From contig NZ_JAUXUP010000057.1 in NCBI RefSeq assembly GCF_030680935.1, positions 1-64,000 of the forward strand: a stretch of DNA of 64,000 nt, written 5' to 3'. Below are positions 52,837 to 62,349 of this stretch, one piece after another. The position numbers and the translations under genes are program-made. Position 1 is the first letter of the stretch. Each line of letters opens with the position of its first letter. Source of the DNA: Polaromonas sp. (lineage in GTDB: Bacteria > Pseudomonadota > Gammaproteobacteria > Burkholderiales > Burkholderiaceae_C). Under the pieces are notes generated by a model. It was not told the origin of the DNA. It did no database searches and saw only the letters and a list, made by a program, of their open reading frames with translations.

Positions 52837-52882
52837 GCTATTAATTTGGTAGCTGCTTGCGTACGTCTATCAAGGGCTGGAG
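52837..52882 (-). repeat. Dispersed repeat copy 10
   Basis: gctattaatttggtagctgcttgcgtacgtctatcaagggctggag. Confidence 0.9.
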
Positions 52883-52924
52883 CGCTGAAACACTCATAAT
52901 CTGCAGCATGATGGGCCCGGTGTG

Positions 52925-53083
52925 ACCATGGACCCGACCGCGCGCCGCCTGCTGCGCGTACAGATCGACGACGCGATCGAAGCTGATCATGTGTTCACCA
53001 TGTTGATGGGTGATTAGGTTGAGCCGCGCCGCGAGTTTATTGAGACGAATGCGCTGCCGACTGCGAATATTGACGTTTAGAGG
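52925..53083 (+). pseudogene. Diverged second copy of the gyrB 3' end with an in-frame stop
   Basis: accatggacccgaccgcgcgccgcctgctgcgc...gacgtttagagg aligns without gaps to 51184-51342 (offset 1741), about 16 mismatches counted by eye; gatgag->gattag gives a stop. Confidence 0.93.
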
Positions 53084-53089
53084 TGTAGT

Positions 53090-54271
53090 TCAGCGAGTTA
53101 TGTAGCCGAACCGGGTTGCATGTGCTCGAAGGAAATCAGGTCCGGGGTGAAATCTGCCAGGCAAATTGATCTCTTTTCCGTCGTGACGCAACAGAGCTTC
53201 TGAAAGAAAGGAGTTTCCTTTTTCTTGGGACAGCTTTGTTGATATGCGTATCGAATAGTTCGGAAGCACGGTAAAAAGTCCTTGATCGTAGGCACGATCA
53301 TGAAGCGCCGAAAGGCAAAGTCCATTTGCTGGATTCAGCCGATTCGCTATGTCATGTGTCCACGGCACGATGTGGCTTGCGATCAGCAGCTTCTCATTTC
53401 TTAGTCCCGAGATGCAACACGTGGTGTTATAGCTGTTCAGTATCGCCTTACGAAATACATATTGATTTTTTCTGACCTTCACCAACGCTTCTCGGGTTAG
53501 GCCTTCTTGAAAAAGATACGAGGCATCTGCTGCAGACGGCTGGCTTGCTTCCGCCGCATCTTGATATGTGCCAACCACGTCTTCATACGCCTCGCTCGCG
53601 ATTAGCGTGGTTTTTGTCCAATCGTCTTCAAACTCACTCCACACCGATTTGTCTAGCGGTGTGACGTTGTCGGACGCTTTGACGGGCTGATTCGCCAGCA
53701 GAGGATCGAGTTGAGTTAATGCCCGGAGTTTGGCTGAGACAGCCTGCCGGGGTTTTCCAAGCTGGTCGGCGAACTCAGATATTGCTGTTGATGCACCCCT
53801 AAGTTCTGAAGGCTTCAGTTGCAAGTACAGATAGAAGGCGGCAAGTAACTGATCATGGGTCCAACTCTGCCGATGTTCGTCTAATACTTCGAAGACAAAT
53901 TGACTGGGCCTATTTGTCTTCAGCTTTACAGAGAGGATGGCCAACTCCCCACGATATTCAAACTCCATGTGATGTCGAGGGCGGTGAAACAAGTGAATGG
54001 TCTCTCCACGAGATTTTGCGGCAAGCATCCGCTCTTCAGCGAAGTGGTCATTCGGCCCCTCCCACTGGAGAACATCTTCGTTTAGGACATCTTTGTAGCT
54101 CGTGGCGGAGAGCTGCTTTTCTTCCGTGACGAAGAGAATTATTTTGTTGTCACCAGCGGGCGTTACGACACCGCGGGCGAGGGCTTGGTAAGCCCTGTAT
54201 CCCCAAAGGCTCGCCAGGGCAGGGCGGGACCAGTGACTACCAACGTGAATATCTGCGAAGGAAACAGCCAT
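53090..54271 (-). CDS. HNH endonuclease with N-terminal DUF3427-like region (putative restriction nuclease)
   Basis: C-terminus YNTTCCISGLRNEKLLIASHIVPWTHDIANRLNPANGLCLSALHDRAYDQGLFT is a clear HNH; N-terminal QWEGPNDHFAEERMLAAKSRGETIHLFHRPRHHMEFEYRGELAIL resembles DUF3427-type modules. Confidence 0.82.
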   Translation of the reverse strand: MAVSFADIHVGSHWSRPALASLWGYRAYQALARGVVTPAGDNKIILFVTEEKQLSATSYKDVLNEDVLQWEGPNDHFAEERMLAAKSRGETIHLFHRPRHHMEFEYRGELAILSVKLKTNRPSQFVFEVLDEHRQSWTHDQLLAAFYLYLQLKPSELRGASTAISEFADQLGKPRQAVSAKLRALTQLDPLLANQPVKASDNVTPLDKSVWSEFEDDWTKTTLIASEAYEDVVGTYQDAAEASQPSAADASYLFQEGLTREALVKVRKNQYVFRKAILNSYNTTCCISGLRNEKLLIASHIVPWTHDIANRLNPANGLCLSALHDRAYDQGLFTVLPNYSIRISTKLSQEKGNSFLSEALLRHDGKEINLPGRFHPGPDFLRAHATRFGYITR

Positions 54272-54277
54272 TGGTCT

Positions 54278-54724
54278 TTAGATTTCTAGAGATCGGGCCT
54301 TGATCTTGCCGGAGTGGAGCTTGTTTGGCAAATTCGGAGGAGGAGCTTGTTTGCCAGCGATTGCGCGTTTACGTACGCAAAACTCCTGTGCGATATAGCA
54401 AACATCCCAATCGCCGTAGCACTTGTTCCCATAGACCAAAGTGCCTTCAACAACGTCTAGTTCACCTGTAGTGGTAGAGGCGGTCGGGAAAAACCTGGTC
54501 GTGTCTCGCTTGTTGGCAAAGCGAAGCACCAGCCGTTGCGCGTAGTGTGTTTGCACGTACAAAAGAGGCCCGATCTTTGGTCCAGCGAAGCCGCGTTGCT
54601 TGACCGCTTGCTGTGGAAAGTCTCGCCCATGTGACAAGGACAGATAAAGACCCGGACGGTGAGGCATCTCGCCCCATTCGGGAAGGGCCTTGAGTACTTT
54701 ATTCATTCGCTGCTCGCAATCCAA
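54278..54724 (-). CDS. Hypothetical protein in operon with HNH nuclease
   Basis: 148 aa, ends 6 bp upstream of HNH gene; no family recognised. Confidence 0.65.
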   Translation of the reverse strand: MDCEQRMNKVLKALPEWGEMPHRPGLYLSLSHGRDFPQQAVKQRGFAGPKIGPLLYVQTHYAQRLVLRFANKRDTTRFFPTASTTTGELDVVEGTLVYGNKCYGDWDVCYIAQEFCVRKRAIAGKQAPPPNLPNKLHSGKIKARSLEI

Positions 54725-54819
54725 AATGCACAGGTTATCTATGCACGGCAGCGTTGTGACCCAGGGCTTTACCTGGGTGGGGAATCACAGTGGATTTGAA
54801 ACGGAAAGCCCCAACTTAT

Positions 54820-55470
54820 TTATCCCCAATCGAGTTTCCAACTCACTCGAACTTTTTGGGTTCTCTTGACCGTTTGGATCTTGGCGATCAGACCTGCGCG
54901 GTGAGCAGACCCGAATAGAAACACACCTTTCTCGAAGTGATTTAGTCGACAGAACTCGTACACTTTAGTGACCATGGCGGTTTCACGTTTTGAGTTGTAC
55001 GCCTTCCATTCGCTGTATCCCATCGAAAGTCGTTCGTCGTTCATCTTTTCAAGTGCCGTAGCGATAGTGACATCAATTCGCTGAAACATGCGATCGTTCA
55101 GTCGGCTGTTGAGATATTCAAATCCACTGTTGTACGTGAGAGATGTCTGTTCGTTCAACATGCTCCTGAGATCGGGACCTGCGTGGAGCACTCGGTCGAC
55201 GACTTCATCAAATTTGCTCTGTTTGAAAGACGAAGGATCAACGGTATCCACTGGAATGTGGAGAACTGAGTGGTGTTTCAGGTACTCATAAAGTGCTTTG
55301 ACTTCCAATATGTCTCGGTGGAATGAGTCGTTCTTTTCCAGAAATTTCTGGTACGGAATTTCTTCAAAGAGGACGTCTGGCTGGAAGAGTTCGAGAATGC
55401 GAGCCAGCTCACTGGAGTTGCATCTTCCATTTTCCTGATGGACCGACCCAAGCAACACTATTTCAGGCAT
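54820..55470 (-). CDS. Hypothetical protein, possibly TraB/EreA/ChaN-like fold
   Basis: MPEIVLLGSVHQENGRCNSSELARILELFQPDVLFEEIP...GVFLFGSAHRAGL. Confidence 0.6.
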   Translation of the reverse strand: MPEIVLLGSVHQENGRCNSSELARILELFQPDVLFEEIPYQKFLEKNDSFHRDILEVKALYEYLKHHSVLHIPVDTVDPSSFKQSKFDEVVDRVLHAGPDLRSMLNEQTSLTYNSGFEYLNSRLNDRMFQRIDVTIATALEKMNDERLSMGYSEWKAYNSKRETAMVTKVYEFCRLNHFEKGVFLFGSAHRAGLIAKIQTVKRTQKVRVSWKLDWG

Positions 55471-55472
55471 AT

Positions 55473-56075
55473 CTAGCAGTGAAGTGCAAACTGACGATCA
55501 CGGTCCTTCTTCCGTTGGTCCTTGATCCAGTCTTGCATTTGCCCACTTTGCGGCTGACGAGCCATTGCATCTAGATACTTGATGTGTTCATCAAGTGCCT
55601 TGCATTCACTGGCGTTGCTCGATGGCGAGCCTCCTGTAGGGGCAAAGGCCGATACTGATGGTGCGGCTGGTTGGATGTGGTCAGCCGCCGCCTTCTGCGC
55701 AGGCGTCAACCCGGCCATCAGGTTGTGGTCTGATTTGGTTACGACTTGCGTACTTGCAGTACCTTGCGGGCAAGCGTTGTCGCTGTAGAGCGTTTTGCCG
55801 TTGACCACGCATTTGCTGACGATGTGGGTACCTGGTGCTGGTGGTGCAGGAGCTGCTGACTGAGGTGGTGCTGATGTCTGCGGTGGCGGTAAGGGCTGGC
55901 TGGTTGCTGACGTGTCCTGTCTGGTCTTTGGGGGCGATGCGCGATCGCTCGGGGACTCCCAGACCCGGTAGCCCGCGTACACCAGCGCAAGCAGTACCAG
56001 CGCTGTCGCTATCCAGTGTATTAAGGGTCGCTCTGGCGCTGGGCCGAAGGGCCTGTCGGCGTTGTCGCGCTTCAT
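55473..56075 (-). CDS. Membrane-anchored DUF4124-like protein
   Basis: N-terminal TM then VSKCVVNGKTLYSDNACPQGT typical of DUF4124; start uncertain (ORF begins 56090). Confidence 0.7.
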   Translation of the reverse strand: MKRDNADRPFGPAPERPLIHWIATALVLLALVYAGYRVWESPSDRASPPKTRQDTSATSQPLPPPQTSAPPQSAAPAPPAPGTHIVSKCVVNGKTLYSDNACPQGTASTQVVTKSDHNLMAGLTPAQKAAADHIQPAAPSVSAFAPTGGSPSSNASECKALDEHIKYLDAMARQPQSGQMQDWIKDQRKKDRDRQFALHC

Positions 56076-56270
56076 GAATTCCGGGTCCATCTGCTTTCCC
56101 TGCCTGATTGTTTTCGGTAACCATACCTGAACGGCAGGCGTCGAATGACTGGGGTTTTCGTTGTCAGGCTATGTTGTGCTGGGTAGCGCCCACTTTAAAG
56201 TCACCCCGAGATACCCATGCCAACGCCTCGAGGCTGTGGCCCGAAGCAGAGGCTGATGTGCGTGGTGTGT

Positions 56271-56291
56271 ATCCCGGGTTAAGCCCGGGAT
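56271..56291. repeat. Perfect inverted repeat
   Basis: atcccggg-ttaag-cccgggat. Confidence 0.7.
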
Positions 56292-56331
56292 GAAAGGGTG
56301 GGCGGCTTGGACGTTTTTATATTGCTAAATC

Positions 56332-56381
56332 GGCCACCAGCCCTTTTCTTACCTGCGTCAGCAGCTACTATTTTTGTAGCA
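56332..56381 (+). repeat. Dispersed repeat copy 11
   Basis: cggccaccagcccttttcttacctgcgtcagcagctactatttttgtagc. Confidence 0.88.
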
Positions 56382-56766
56382 ACTCAATCACCCCCACCGC
56401 CTCCACCTCAATCAAAAACCCGTAGTGCAACAGCGGCACAGGCACCACCGCCCGGGCTGGCGGCGCGGCGCCTGCCCATTGCTGGTAGATGCGGTTGAAC
56501 GCCGGCCACTGCTCAATGTCTGTCACGTACACCCGCACCTGCACCAGCTGGGCGACGCTGCTGCCTGCGGCTTCCAGCGCGGTCTGCACGTTGGCCAGCA
56601 CCTGCGTGGCCTGGTCTTCAAAACTGGCGTTGTTCAACTTGTCGCCTGCCGGGGTGATGGGCAACTGGCCTGAGATGAAGACGAAGCCGTTGGCGACCAC
56701 TGCGTGGCTGTAGTGGCCGCCGGGTGGGGCCATGGTGTTTGGGTTGATGCGCTGGATATTGGTCAT
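56368..56766 (-). CDS. RidA/YjgF family protein
   Basis: INPNTMAPPGGHYSHAVVANGFVFISGQLPITPAG...QVLANVQTALEAAGSS. Confidence 0.92.
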   Translation of the reverse strand: MTNIQRINPNTMAPPGGHYSHAVVANGFVFISGQLPITPAGDKLNNASFEDQATQVLANVQTALEAAGSSVAQLVQVRVYVTDIEQWPAFNRIYQQWAGAAPPARAVVPVPLLHYGFLIEVEAVGVIELLQK

Positions 56767-56780
56767 GACAACGCCTACCC

Positions 56781-57935
56781 TTACCAGCCGTAGAAGCGCG
56801 GCCAGGTGGGGCCGACTTCTTGGCCGCTTTCTTTCTGATAGATGGCGTGGTACTCCGGAAACTGGGCACCGGTGGCGCAGGCGTGGTTGGGCAAGATGCG
56901 CAGCTGGGTGCCGACGGGAAAGTGCTGGGCGATGTTGTGATCGGCTTCGCCGCTGCGGCTGACGATGCCGTGCTCCTGGTTGGCGCCGGTCAGGGTGTAG
57001 CCCTCCAGTCGCTGGCCGCTGGCGTCGCAGAGCTGGCCGTAGCCGTAGTCGTGCTGCTGCTTTTGGGTGCCGCGGTCGCGGCTCATGGCCATCCAGCCGG
57101 CGTCCACAATCGCCCAGCCCTTGTCGGCCTGGTGGCCTATCACGGTGGTCAGCACGCTCAGGGCTACGTCCTCTAGCGAACACACGCCCACATTGGTCAT
57201 GACCAAATCAAAAAACACATACACGCCGGCGCGCACCTCGGTCACGCCCTGCAGCTGTTGGGCCGACAGCGCTGTGGGGGTAGAGCCCACGCTGACCACC
57301 GGGCAGGGCAAGTCGGCGGCGCGCAGGCGTTCTGCGGCCAGCACACACAGGCTGCGCTCTTGCTCGGCCATGGCTTCTAGGGCTTCGGGCGTGTTCAGGT
57401 CGTAGCTGGAGCCGGCGTGGGTCATGACGCCGCCCAGGGTGGCGGGGCTGCCCTGGTGCAGCAGCTGGCCTATGGTGATGAGCTCGTCGCCTTTGGGCAA
57501 CACGCCGGAGCGGTGGCCGTCGGTGTCGATCTCTATCCACACTTCAAAGGGTGTGCCGTGCTGGCGCGCATAGGCCACGATGGCGCTGGCCGAGTCTGCG
57601 CTGTCGGCAATGATCTTGAGCGCGCAGCCATTGGTGATAAGGGCGGCGGCCTGTTTGAGCTTGGGCGGGGCCATGCCAACGGCGTACAGGATGTCGGTGA
57701 TGCCGGCGGCAAAAAACTGCTCGGCTTCTTTCAGGGTGGATACGGTGATGCCGCGCGCGCCGGCCGCGATCTGCGCCTGGGCGATGGCGATGCATTTGGT
57801 GGTTTTGACATGCGGGCGAAAGGCCACGCTCAAGGCGTCCATGCGCTGCTGCATGCGCGTGATGTTGCGCTGCATGCGGGCGGTGTCTACCAGCGCGGCG
57901 GGGGTGTTGAGGTCTTGAAGTTGCATGGCGTCCAT
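56781..57935 (-). CDS. DSD1/D-threonine-aldolase-like PLP-dependent enzyme
   Basis: LNTPAALVDTARMQRNITRMQQRMDALSVAFRPHVKTTKC...IVDAGWMAMSRDRGTQ. Confidence 0.9.
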   Translation of the reverse strand: MDAMQLQDLNTPAALVDTARMQRNITRMQQRMDALSVAFRPHVKTTKCIAIAQAQIAAGARGITVSTLKEAEQFFAAGITDILYAVGMAPPKLKQAAALITNGCALKIIADSADSASAIVAYARQHGTPFEVWIEIDTDGHRSGVLPKGDELITIGQLLHQGSPATLGGVMTHAGSSYDLNTPEALEAMAEQERSLCVLAAERLRAADLPCPVVSVGSTPTALSAQQLQGVTEVRAGVYVFFDLVMTNVGVCSLEDVALSVLTTVIGHQADKGWAIVDAGWMAMSRDRGTQKQQHDYGYGQLCDASGQRLEGYTLTGANQEHGIVSRSGEADHNIAQHFPVGTQLRILPNHACATGAQFPEYHAIYQKESGQEVGPTWPRFYGW

Positions 57936-58002
57936 TTTGATCTGGCCCGGGGGGCTTGATGCAGCTGATTTTGCCCGCAGCGGGCCGTTTGCACAGTCAA
58001 AT

Positions 58003-58052
58003 GGGCCTTTAGCCATTGCTGGCTGTGCGCCAGCAGCTCCTGAATCAATAGC
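58003..58052 (+). repeat. Dispersed repeat copy 12
   Basis: gggcctttagccattgctggctgtgcgccagcagctcctgaatcaatagc. Confidence 0.75.
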
Positions 58053-58440
58053 GGGTTTCGCCCGTGGCGCGCTCTACCTCGTTGATGGCGTAGCTGGTGA
58101 ACTCGTCAATCTCGGTGGCTTTGTCGAAGACGGCGTCGGCGCCACTGGCCAGGCAGCGCTGGCGCATGGCCGGGGTGGCGTAACCCGTGAGGACCACCAC
58201 TTTTTGCCGCAGCGCGCGGTTGCTGCAACTTTTGACGACGTTCAGGCCGCTGCCCTGCAGCAGAAACAGGTCTACCACCGCCAGGTCCCAGTCGTTGGGG
58301 TGCTTGGCCAGCCACTCGATGGCCTGGTCTTCGGCGCTGGCGCAGTCCACCACGCGGGCGCCGACCAGCTCCTCAAGGGATTCGGACAGTGCAGCGCGGA
58401 TGACGGGGCTGTCTTCGACCAGGTAAATTCTCAGACGCAT
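58045..58440 (-). CDS. Response regulator receiver domain protein
   Basis: MRLRIYLVEDSPVIRAALSESLEEL...WDLAVVDLFLLQGSGLNVV...KVVVLTGYATP. Confidence 0.9.
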   Translation of the reverse strand: MRLRIYLVEDSPVIRAALSESLEELVGARVVDCASAEDQAIEWLAKHPNDWDLAVVDLFLLQGSGLNVVKSCSNRALRQKVVVLTGYATPAMRQRCLASGADAVFDKATEIDEFTSYAINEVERATGETRY

Positions 58441-58572
58441 TGGGATCGGGTGGGCTTGCTAGGGGGTGTTCTGGAGTCTACACAAAGGCCATGCCGGAAA
58501 ACAAGGGCACCCTGCCGCATGGCCCCGGGCCCGGCCAGAATGGCGAGGGGCCAAAGCTTGGACAAGAGAGGG

Positions 58573-58618
58573 CTTCAGCCCTTGCTGATAGTGCGCAAGC
58601 AGCTATAAATTCAGTAGC
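58573..58618 (+). repeat. Dispersed repeat copy 13
   Basis: cttcagcccttgctgatagtgcgcaagcagctataaattcagtagc. Confidence 0.9.
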
Positions 58619-58684
58619 GCGCGGTGCTTGACCACGCGGCAACATGTCGCGCCATAATTGCGCTATTTACACGAGGTACACGCC

Positions 58685-59263
58685 ATGGTCATGCTGCTTT
58701 TGGGTCTGGTGCTTTTTCTGGGCGTGCATTCCACACGCATCGTGGCCGACGGTTGGCGCACGGCCATGATCGCGCGCATCGGTGAGATGCCGTGGAAGGC
58801 TGCTTATGCCGTGTTGTCCATCGTTGGTTTTGTGCTGATCGTCTGGGGTTTTGGCCTGGCGCGGCAGCAGCCGGTGCAGCTGTGGATGCCGCCACGCGGC
58901 ATGCGGCATCTGGCCTCGCTCTTGACGCTGATTGCCTTTGTGTTGCTGGCGGCCACTTATGTGCCGCGCAACGCCATCAAGGCGCGCCTGCACCACCCGA
59001 TGGTGCTTGCGGTGAAGGTGTGGGCGCTGGCGCACTTGCTGGCCAATGGCAACCTGGCGCACATGGTGTTGTTTGGTACTTTTCTGGTGTGGGCGGCGCT
59101 GAGCTTTCGCGCAGCGCGGGCGCGCGACCGTGCTGCGGGCACCGTGTACCCGGCCGGCACGGCTGCGGGCACGGGGATCACGGTGGTGGTGGGGGTGGCG
59201 GCCTGGGCGGTGTTTGCCTTCTGGGCGCACGGCGCGTGGATTGGCGTGCGGCCCATCGGCTGA
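58685..59263 (+). CDS. NnrU family membrane protein
   Basis: MVMLLLGLVLFLGVHSTRIVADGWRTAMIARIGEMPWKAAYAVLSIVGFVLIVWGFGLAR. Confidence 0.92.
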   Translation: MVMLLLGLVLFLGVHSTRIVADGWRTAMIARIGEMPWKAAYAVLSIVGFVLIVWGFGLARQQPVQLWMPPRGMRHLASLLTLIAFVLLAATYVPRNAIKARLHHPMVLAVKVWALAHLLANGNLAHMVLFGTFLVWAALSFRAARARDRAAGTVYPAGTAAGTGITVVVGVAAWAVFAFWAHGAWIGVRPIG

Positions 59264-59280
59264 TTGATTGGTCCTTAAAT

Positions 59281-59330
59281 CGGCCCCAAGCCCATGCCGT
59301 ATATGGGTGTGCAGCTATCGAAGTTATAGC
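59281..59330 (+). repeat. Dispersed repeat copy 14
   Basis: cggccccaagcccatgccgtatatgggtgtgcagctatcgaagttatagc. Confidence 0.8.
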
Positions 59331-59480
59331 TGACCTAACACAGGCGGGCGCCTGCTGCAAACCGGGCGCCATCAATTCCATGCGTTCTGGTGCGTCAAGG
59401 GCCGATCTTTGACAGTGGCGGTCCGCGCGCCAACAATGCGCCTTTCCCCTTGTTGAAACCCCTGCCTGAACTGGAGCGCC

Positions 59481-59936
59481 ATGACCCGCCTGAATAGCCT
59501 GCCCCGTTTGTTGTGTTTGCTGCTGTTGCCGCTGCTGGCTGTGCAGGCGGCACAGGCGCGGGAGATGGTCAGCGTGAACCGGCCTTTGGTCCACATGCGC
59601 GAGGGCGCAGGGACGCAGCACGATGCCCTGTGGGCTTTTAGCCGGGGTTATCCACTGCAGGTCATGGGGCGCAAGGGCGCCTGGCTCAAGGTGCGCGATT
59701 TTGAGAATGACAGCGGCTGGGTGTACCGCCCCCTTCTGGGCAAGACGCCGCACCATGTGGTGAAGTCCAGCGTGGCCAACATCCGCAGCGCGCCGACGAC
59801 CGGCAGCCGTGTCATCGGCAAGGCGCAGCTGGGCGAGGTGTTGCGCACCCTGGAGCGCCGCGAACGCTGGGTCAAGGTGCAGCAGGAGGGCGGGCTCAAG
59901 GGCTGGGTGGCGCGCCGCCTGCTCTGGGGCTGGTAA
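59481..59936 (+). CDS. Secreted SH3-domain protein
   Basis: Signal peptide then two SH3-like repeats (VNRPLVHMREGAGTQHDALWAFSRGYPLQVMGRKGAWLKVRDFENDSGWVYRPLLGK; VANIRSAPTTGSRVIGKAQLGEVL). Confidence 0.88.
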   Translation: MTRLNSLPRLLCLLLLPLLAVQAAQAREMVSVNRPLVHMREGAGTQHDALWAFSRGYPLQVMGRKGAWLKVRDFENDSGWVYRPLLGKTPHHVVKSSVANIRSAPTTGSRVIGKAQLGEVLRTLERRERWVKVQQEGGLKGWVARRLLWGW

Positions 59937-59950
59937 GCGCTTTACAGGTC

Positions 59951-60004
59951 AAATTGGCCTCTAGCCCTTTACGGGCGTGCGTCAATAGCTACTAAAACGA
60001 TAGC
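59951..60004 (+). repeat. Dispersed repeat copy 15
   Basis: aaattggcctctagccctttacgggcgtgcgtcaatagctactaaaacgatagc. Confidence 0.8.
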
Positions 60005-60245
60005 AAATGGTGCTGGCCCGGCATGACTGTGCTTATTCGGCGACGGCGGCCATCACGGGTGTGCCGGCTGGCACCCGGGGCGCGGTGACCGACATCTCGG
60101 CGTCTGACGCGGGGTCAAAGCAAGACAGAAAGTCTTTGGCCGTTGTGATGACGGTTTGCTGCTGCCCTGGTGGTGGGCCCAAGACCTCGCTATGCTTGCC
60201 CGGTAGCAACACAGGGCAGCCACAGGCTGACACGGGCACCGCATC

Positions 60246-61202
60246 ATGAAAATTTTTCTTCGCTCTTTTCTTTTCGTAGTGATCGGCGTTCTTTTGCTGG
60301 GGGTGGTGGCGGTGGTGCTTACCTGGGCGCCGGACAAGCCGGTAGACGAGCTCAAGCCGCGCTGGGCGCAGGCGCCCTCCCAGTTTGTTGCCATCGATGG
60401 CATGCAGGTGCATTTGCGCGACGAGGGGCCGCAGAGCGACCCGCTGCCGATTGTGTTGATTCATGGCACCTCGGCCAGCTTGCACACCTGGGACGGCTGG
60501 ACGGCGGCACTGCGCGGGCAACGCCGCGTGATTCGCTTTGACCTGCCCGGCTTTGCACTGACCGGGCCCAACCCGCAAAACGACTATTCGGTGCAGGCGT
60601 ATGTGCGTTTTGTCACTGCTGTGATGGACCAGCGCGGAGTGCAGCGCTTTGTGCTGGCCGGCAATTCGCTGGGCGGACAGGTGGCCTGGGCAACGGCGGT
60701 GGCGTTGCCGCAGCGCGTGGCCGGGTTGGTGCTGGTTGACGCCAGTGGGTACGCGCCTGAGTCGGCCAGCGTGCCGCCCTCGCTGCCGCTGGGCTTTCGC
60801 ATCGCGCGCATGCCGGTGCTGCGGACGCTGACGCAATACACCCTGCCGCGCAGCGTTGTTGAAAAAAGCGTGCGCAATGTGTATGGCGACCCGGCCAGGG
60901 TGACACCCGAACTGGTGGACCTGTATGTGGACATGACGCTGCGCGCAGGCAACCGCAAGGCGCTGGGCCGGCGCATGGACCAGGGTTACACCGGCGATGT
61001 GGCCGGGCTCAAGACGCTGGCCATACCCACACTGATTCTGTGGGGCGGACAGGACCGCCTGGTGCCGCTGGAATTTGGCCAGCGCTTTGCGCGCGACATC
61101 GCCGGCAGCAAGCTGGTGGTGTTCGACGACCTGGGCCACGTACCGCACGAGGAAGACCCGGTGCGCACGGTGGCGGTGGTCAGGCAGTTTCTGGGTCTGT
61201 AA
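60246..61202 (+). CDS. Alpha/beta fold hydrolase
   Basis: PIVLIHGTSASLHTWDGW...FVLAGNSLGGQVAW...LWGGQDRLVPL. Confidence 0.92.
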   Translation: MKIFLRSFLFVVIGVLLLGVVAVVLTWAPDKPVDELKPRWAQAPSQFVAIDGMQVHLRDEGPQSDPLPIVLIHGTSASLHTWDGWTAALRGQRRVIRFDLPGFALTGPNPQNDYSVQAYVRFVTAVMDQRGVQRFVLAGNSLGGQVAWATAVALPQRVAGLVLVDASGYAPESASVPPSLPLGFRIARMPVLRTLTQYTLPRSVVEKSVRNVYGDPARVTPELVDLYVDMTLRAGNRKALGRRMDQGYTGDVAGLKTLAIPTLILWGGQDRLVPLEFGQRFARDIAGSKLVVFDDLGHVPHEEDPVRTVAVVRQFLGL

Positions 61203-61217
61203 GTCGCAAACCTGCGC

Positions 61218-61481
61218 CTACTTGCCGTCGGGCAGCTCGATCTTGACCTCCAGCACGTCCAGGTTGTCCTGGCGCTCCAGGTTGACCTTGATGTCGTCGG
61301 GATTGATCTTGATGTATTTGGAGATCACCGCAATCAGGTCGCGCTGCAAGGCGGGCAGGTAGTCGGGCTCGTGGCTGTGGCGGCCTGAGCGTTCATGCGC
61401 CAGAATGATCTGCAGCCGCTCTTTGGCGACGTTGGCGGTTTTTTTCTTTTCACCCAGAAAGAAGGACAGGAAAGAAGCCAT
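61218..61481 (-). CDS. minE: Cell division topological specificity factor MinE
   Basis: [28 protein letters not shown]; downstream of minD. Confidence 0.95.
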   Translation of the reverse strand: MASFLSFFLGEKKKTANVAKERLQIILAHERSGRHSHEPDYLPALQRDLIAVISKYIKINPDDIKVNLERQDNLDVLEVKIELPDGK

Positions 61482-61487
61482 GGCGGT

Positions 61488-62303
61488 TTACTTGCCTCCA
61501 AACACACGTTTGAAAAAGCCCACCTTGGGCGCTTCGGTAAAACGCAGGGGTTTGTCTTCACCCAGAAAGCGGGCGATCACGTCTTTGTAGGCTTCAGACA
61601 CATCGCTGCCTTCCATGTGTACGGCGGGTACGCCCTGATTCGAGGCCTGCAGCACCGACTCGGACTCGGGGATCACGCCGATCAGCTTGATGCGCAGGAT
61701 GTCCTTGATGTCTTCGAGCGACAACATCTGGCCCTGGTCCACGCGGCTGGGGTTGTAACGCGTGATCAGCAGGTGCTCCTTGATCGGCTCGCCGCCTTCC
61801 ATGCCTCGTTTGGTCTTGCTGGACAACATGCCGAGGATGCGGTCTGAGTCGCGCACGGACGACACCTCGGGGTTGGTAACCACCAGTGCCTCGTCTGCAA
61901 AATGCATGGCCATCAAGGCGCCGGTTTCTATGCCGGCGGGGGAGTCGCAGACGATGTATTCAAAGTCCATGTCGGCCAGGTCTTTGAGCACTTTCTCGAC
62001 GCCCTCTTTGCTCAGTGCTTCCTTGTCGCGCGTCTGTGAGGCGGCCAGCACGTACAGCTTGTCGCACTGCTTGTCCTTGATCAGCGCCTGGTGCAGGTTG
62101 GCTTCGCCCTGAATCACATTGATCAGGTCATACACCACACGGCGCTCGCAGCCCATGATGAGGTCGAGGTTGCGCAGGCCCACGTCAAAGTCGATGACGG
62201 CGGTTTTGTGCCCGCGCATGGCCAGACCGGTTGCAAAGCTGGCGCTGGTGGTGGTTTTGCCCACGCCGCCTTTGCCGGAGGTGACCACAATGATTTTTGC
62301 CAT
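61488..62303 (-). CDS. minD: Septum site-determining ATPase MinD
   Basis: MAKIIVVTSGKGGVGKTTTSASFATGLAMRGHKTAVIDFDVGLRNLDLIMGCERRVVYD. Confidence 0.97.
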   Translation of the reverse strand: MAKIIVVTSGKGGVGKTTTSASFATGLAMRGHKTAVIDFDVGLRNLDLIMGCERRVVYDLINVIQGEANLHQALIKDKQCDKLYVLAASQTRDKEALSKEGVEKVLKDLADMDFEYIVCDSPAGIETGALMAMHFADEALVVTNPEVSSVRDSDRILGMLSSKTKRGMEGGEPIKEHLLITRYNPSRVDQGQMLSLEDIKDILRIKLIGVIPESESVLQASNQGVPAVHMEGSDVSEAYKDVIARFLGEDKPLRFTEAPKVGFFKRVFGGK

Positions 62304-62349
62304 GCGTAAAAGTCCTTAAAAAAATGGGGGGCGTGTGATGCCACGGGCA

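Noticed and set aside
60033-61148. 371-aa minus ORF
   Set aside because: Antisense to the alpha/beta hydrolase.
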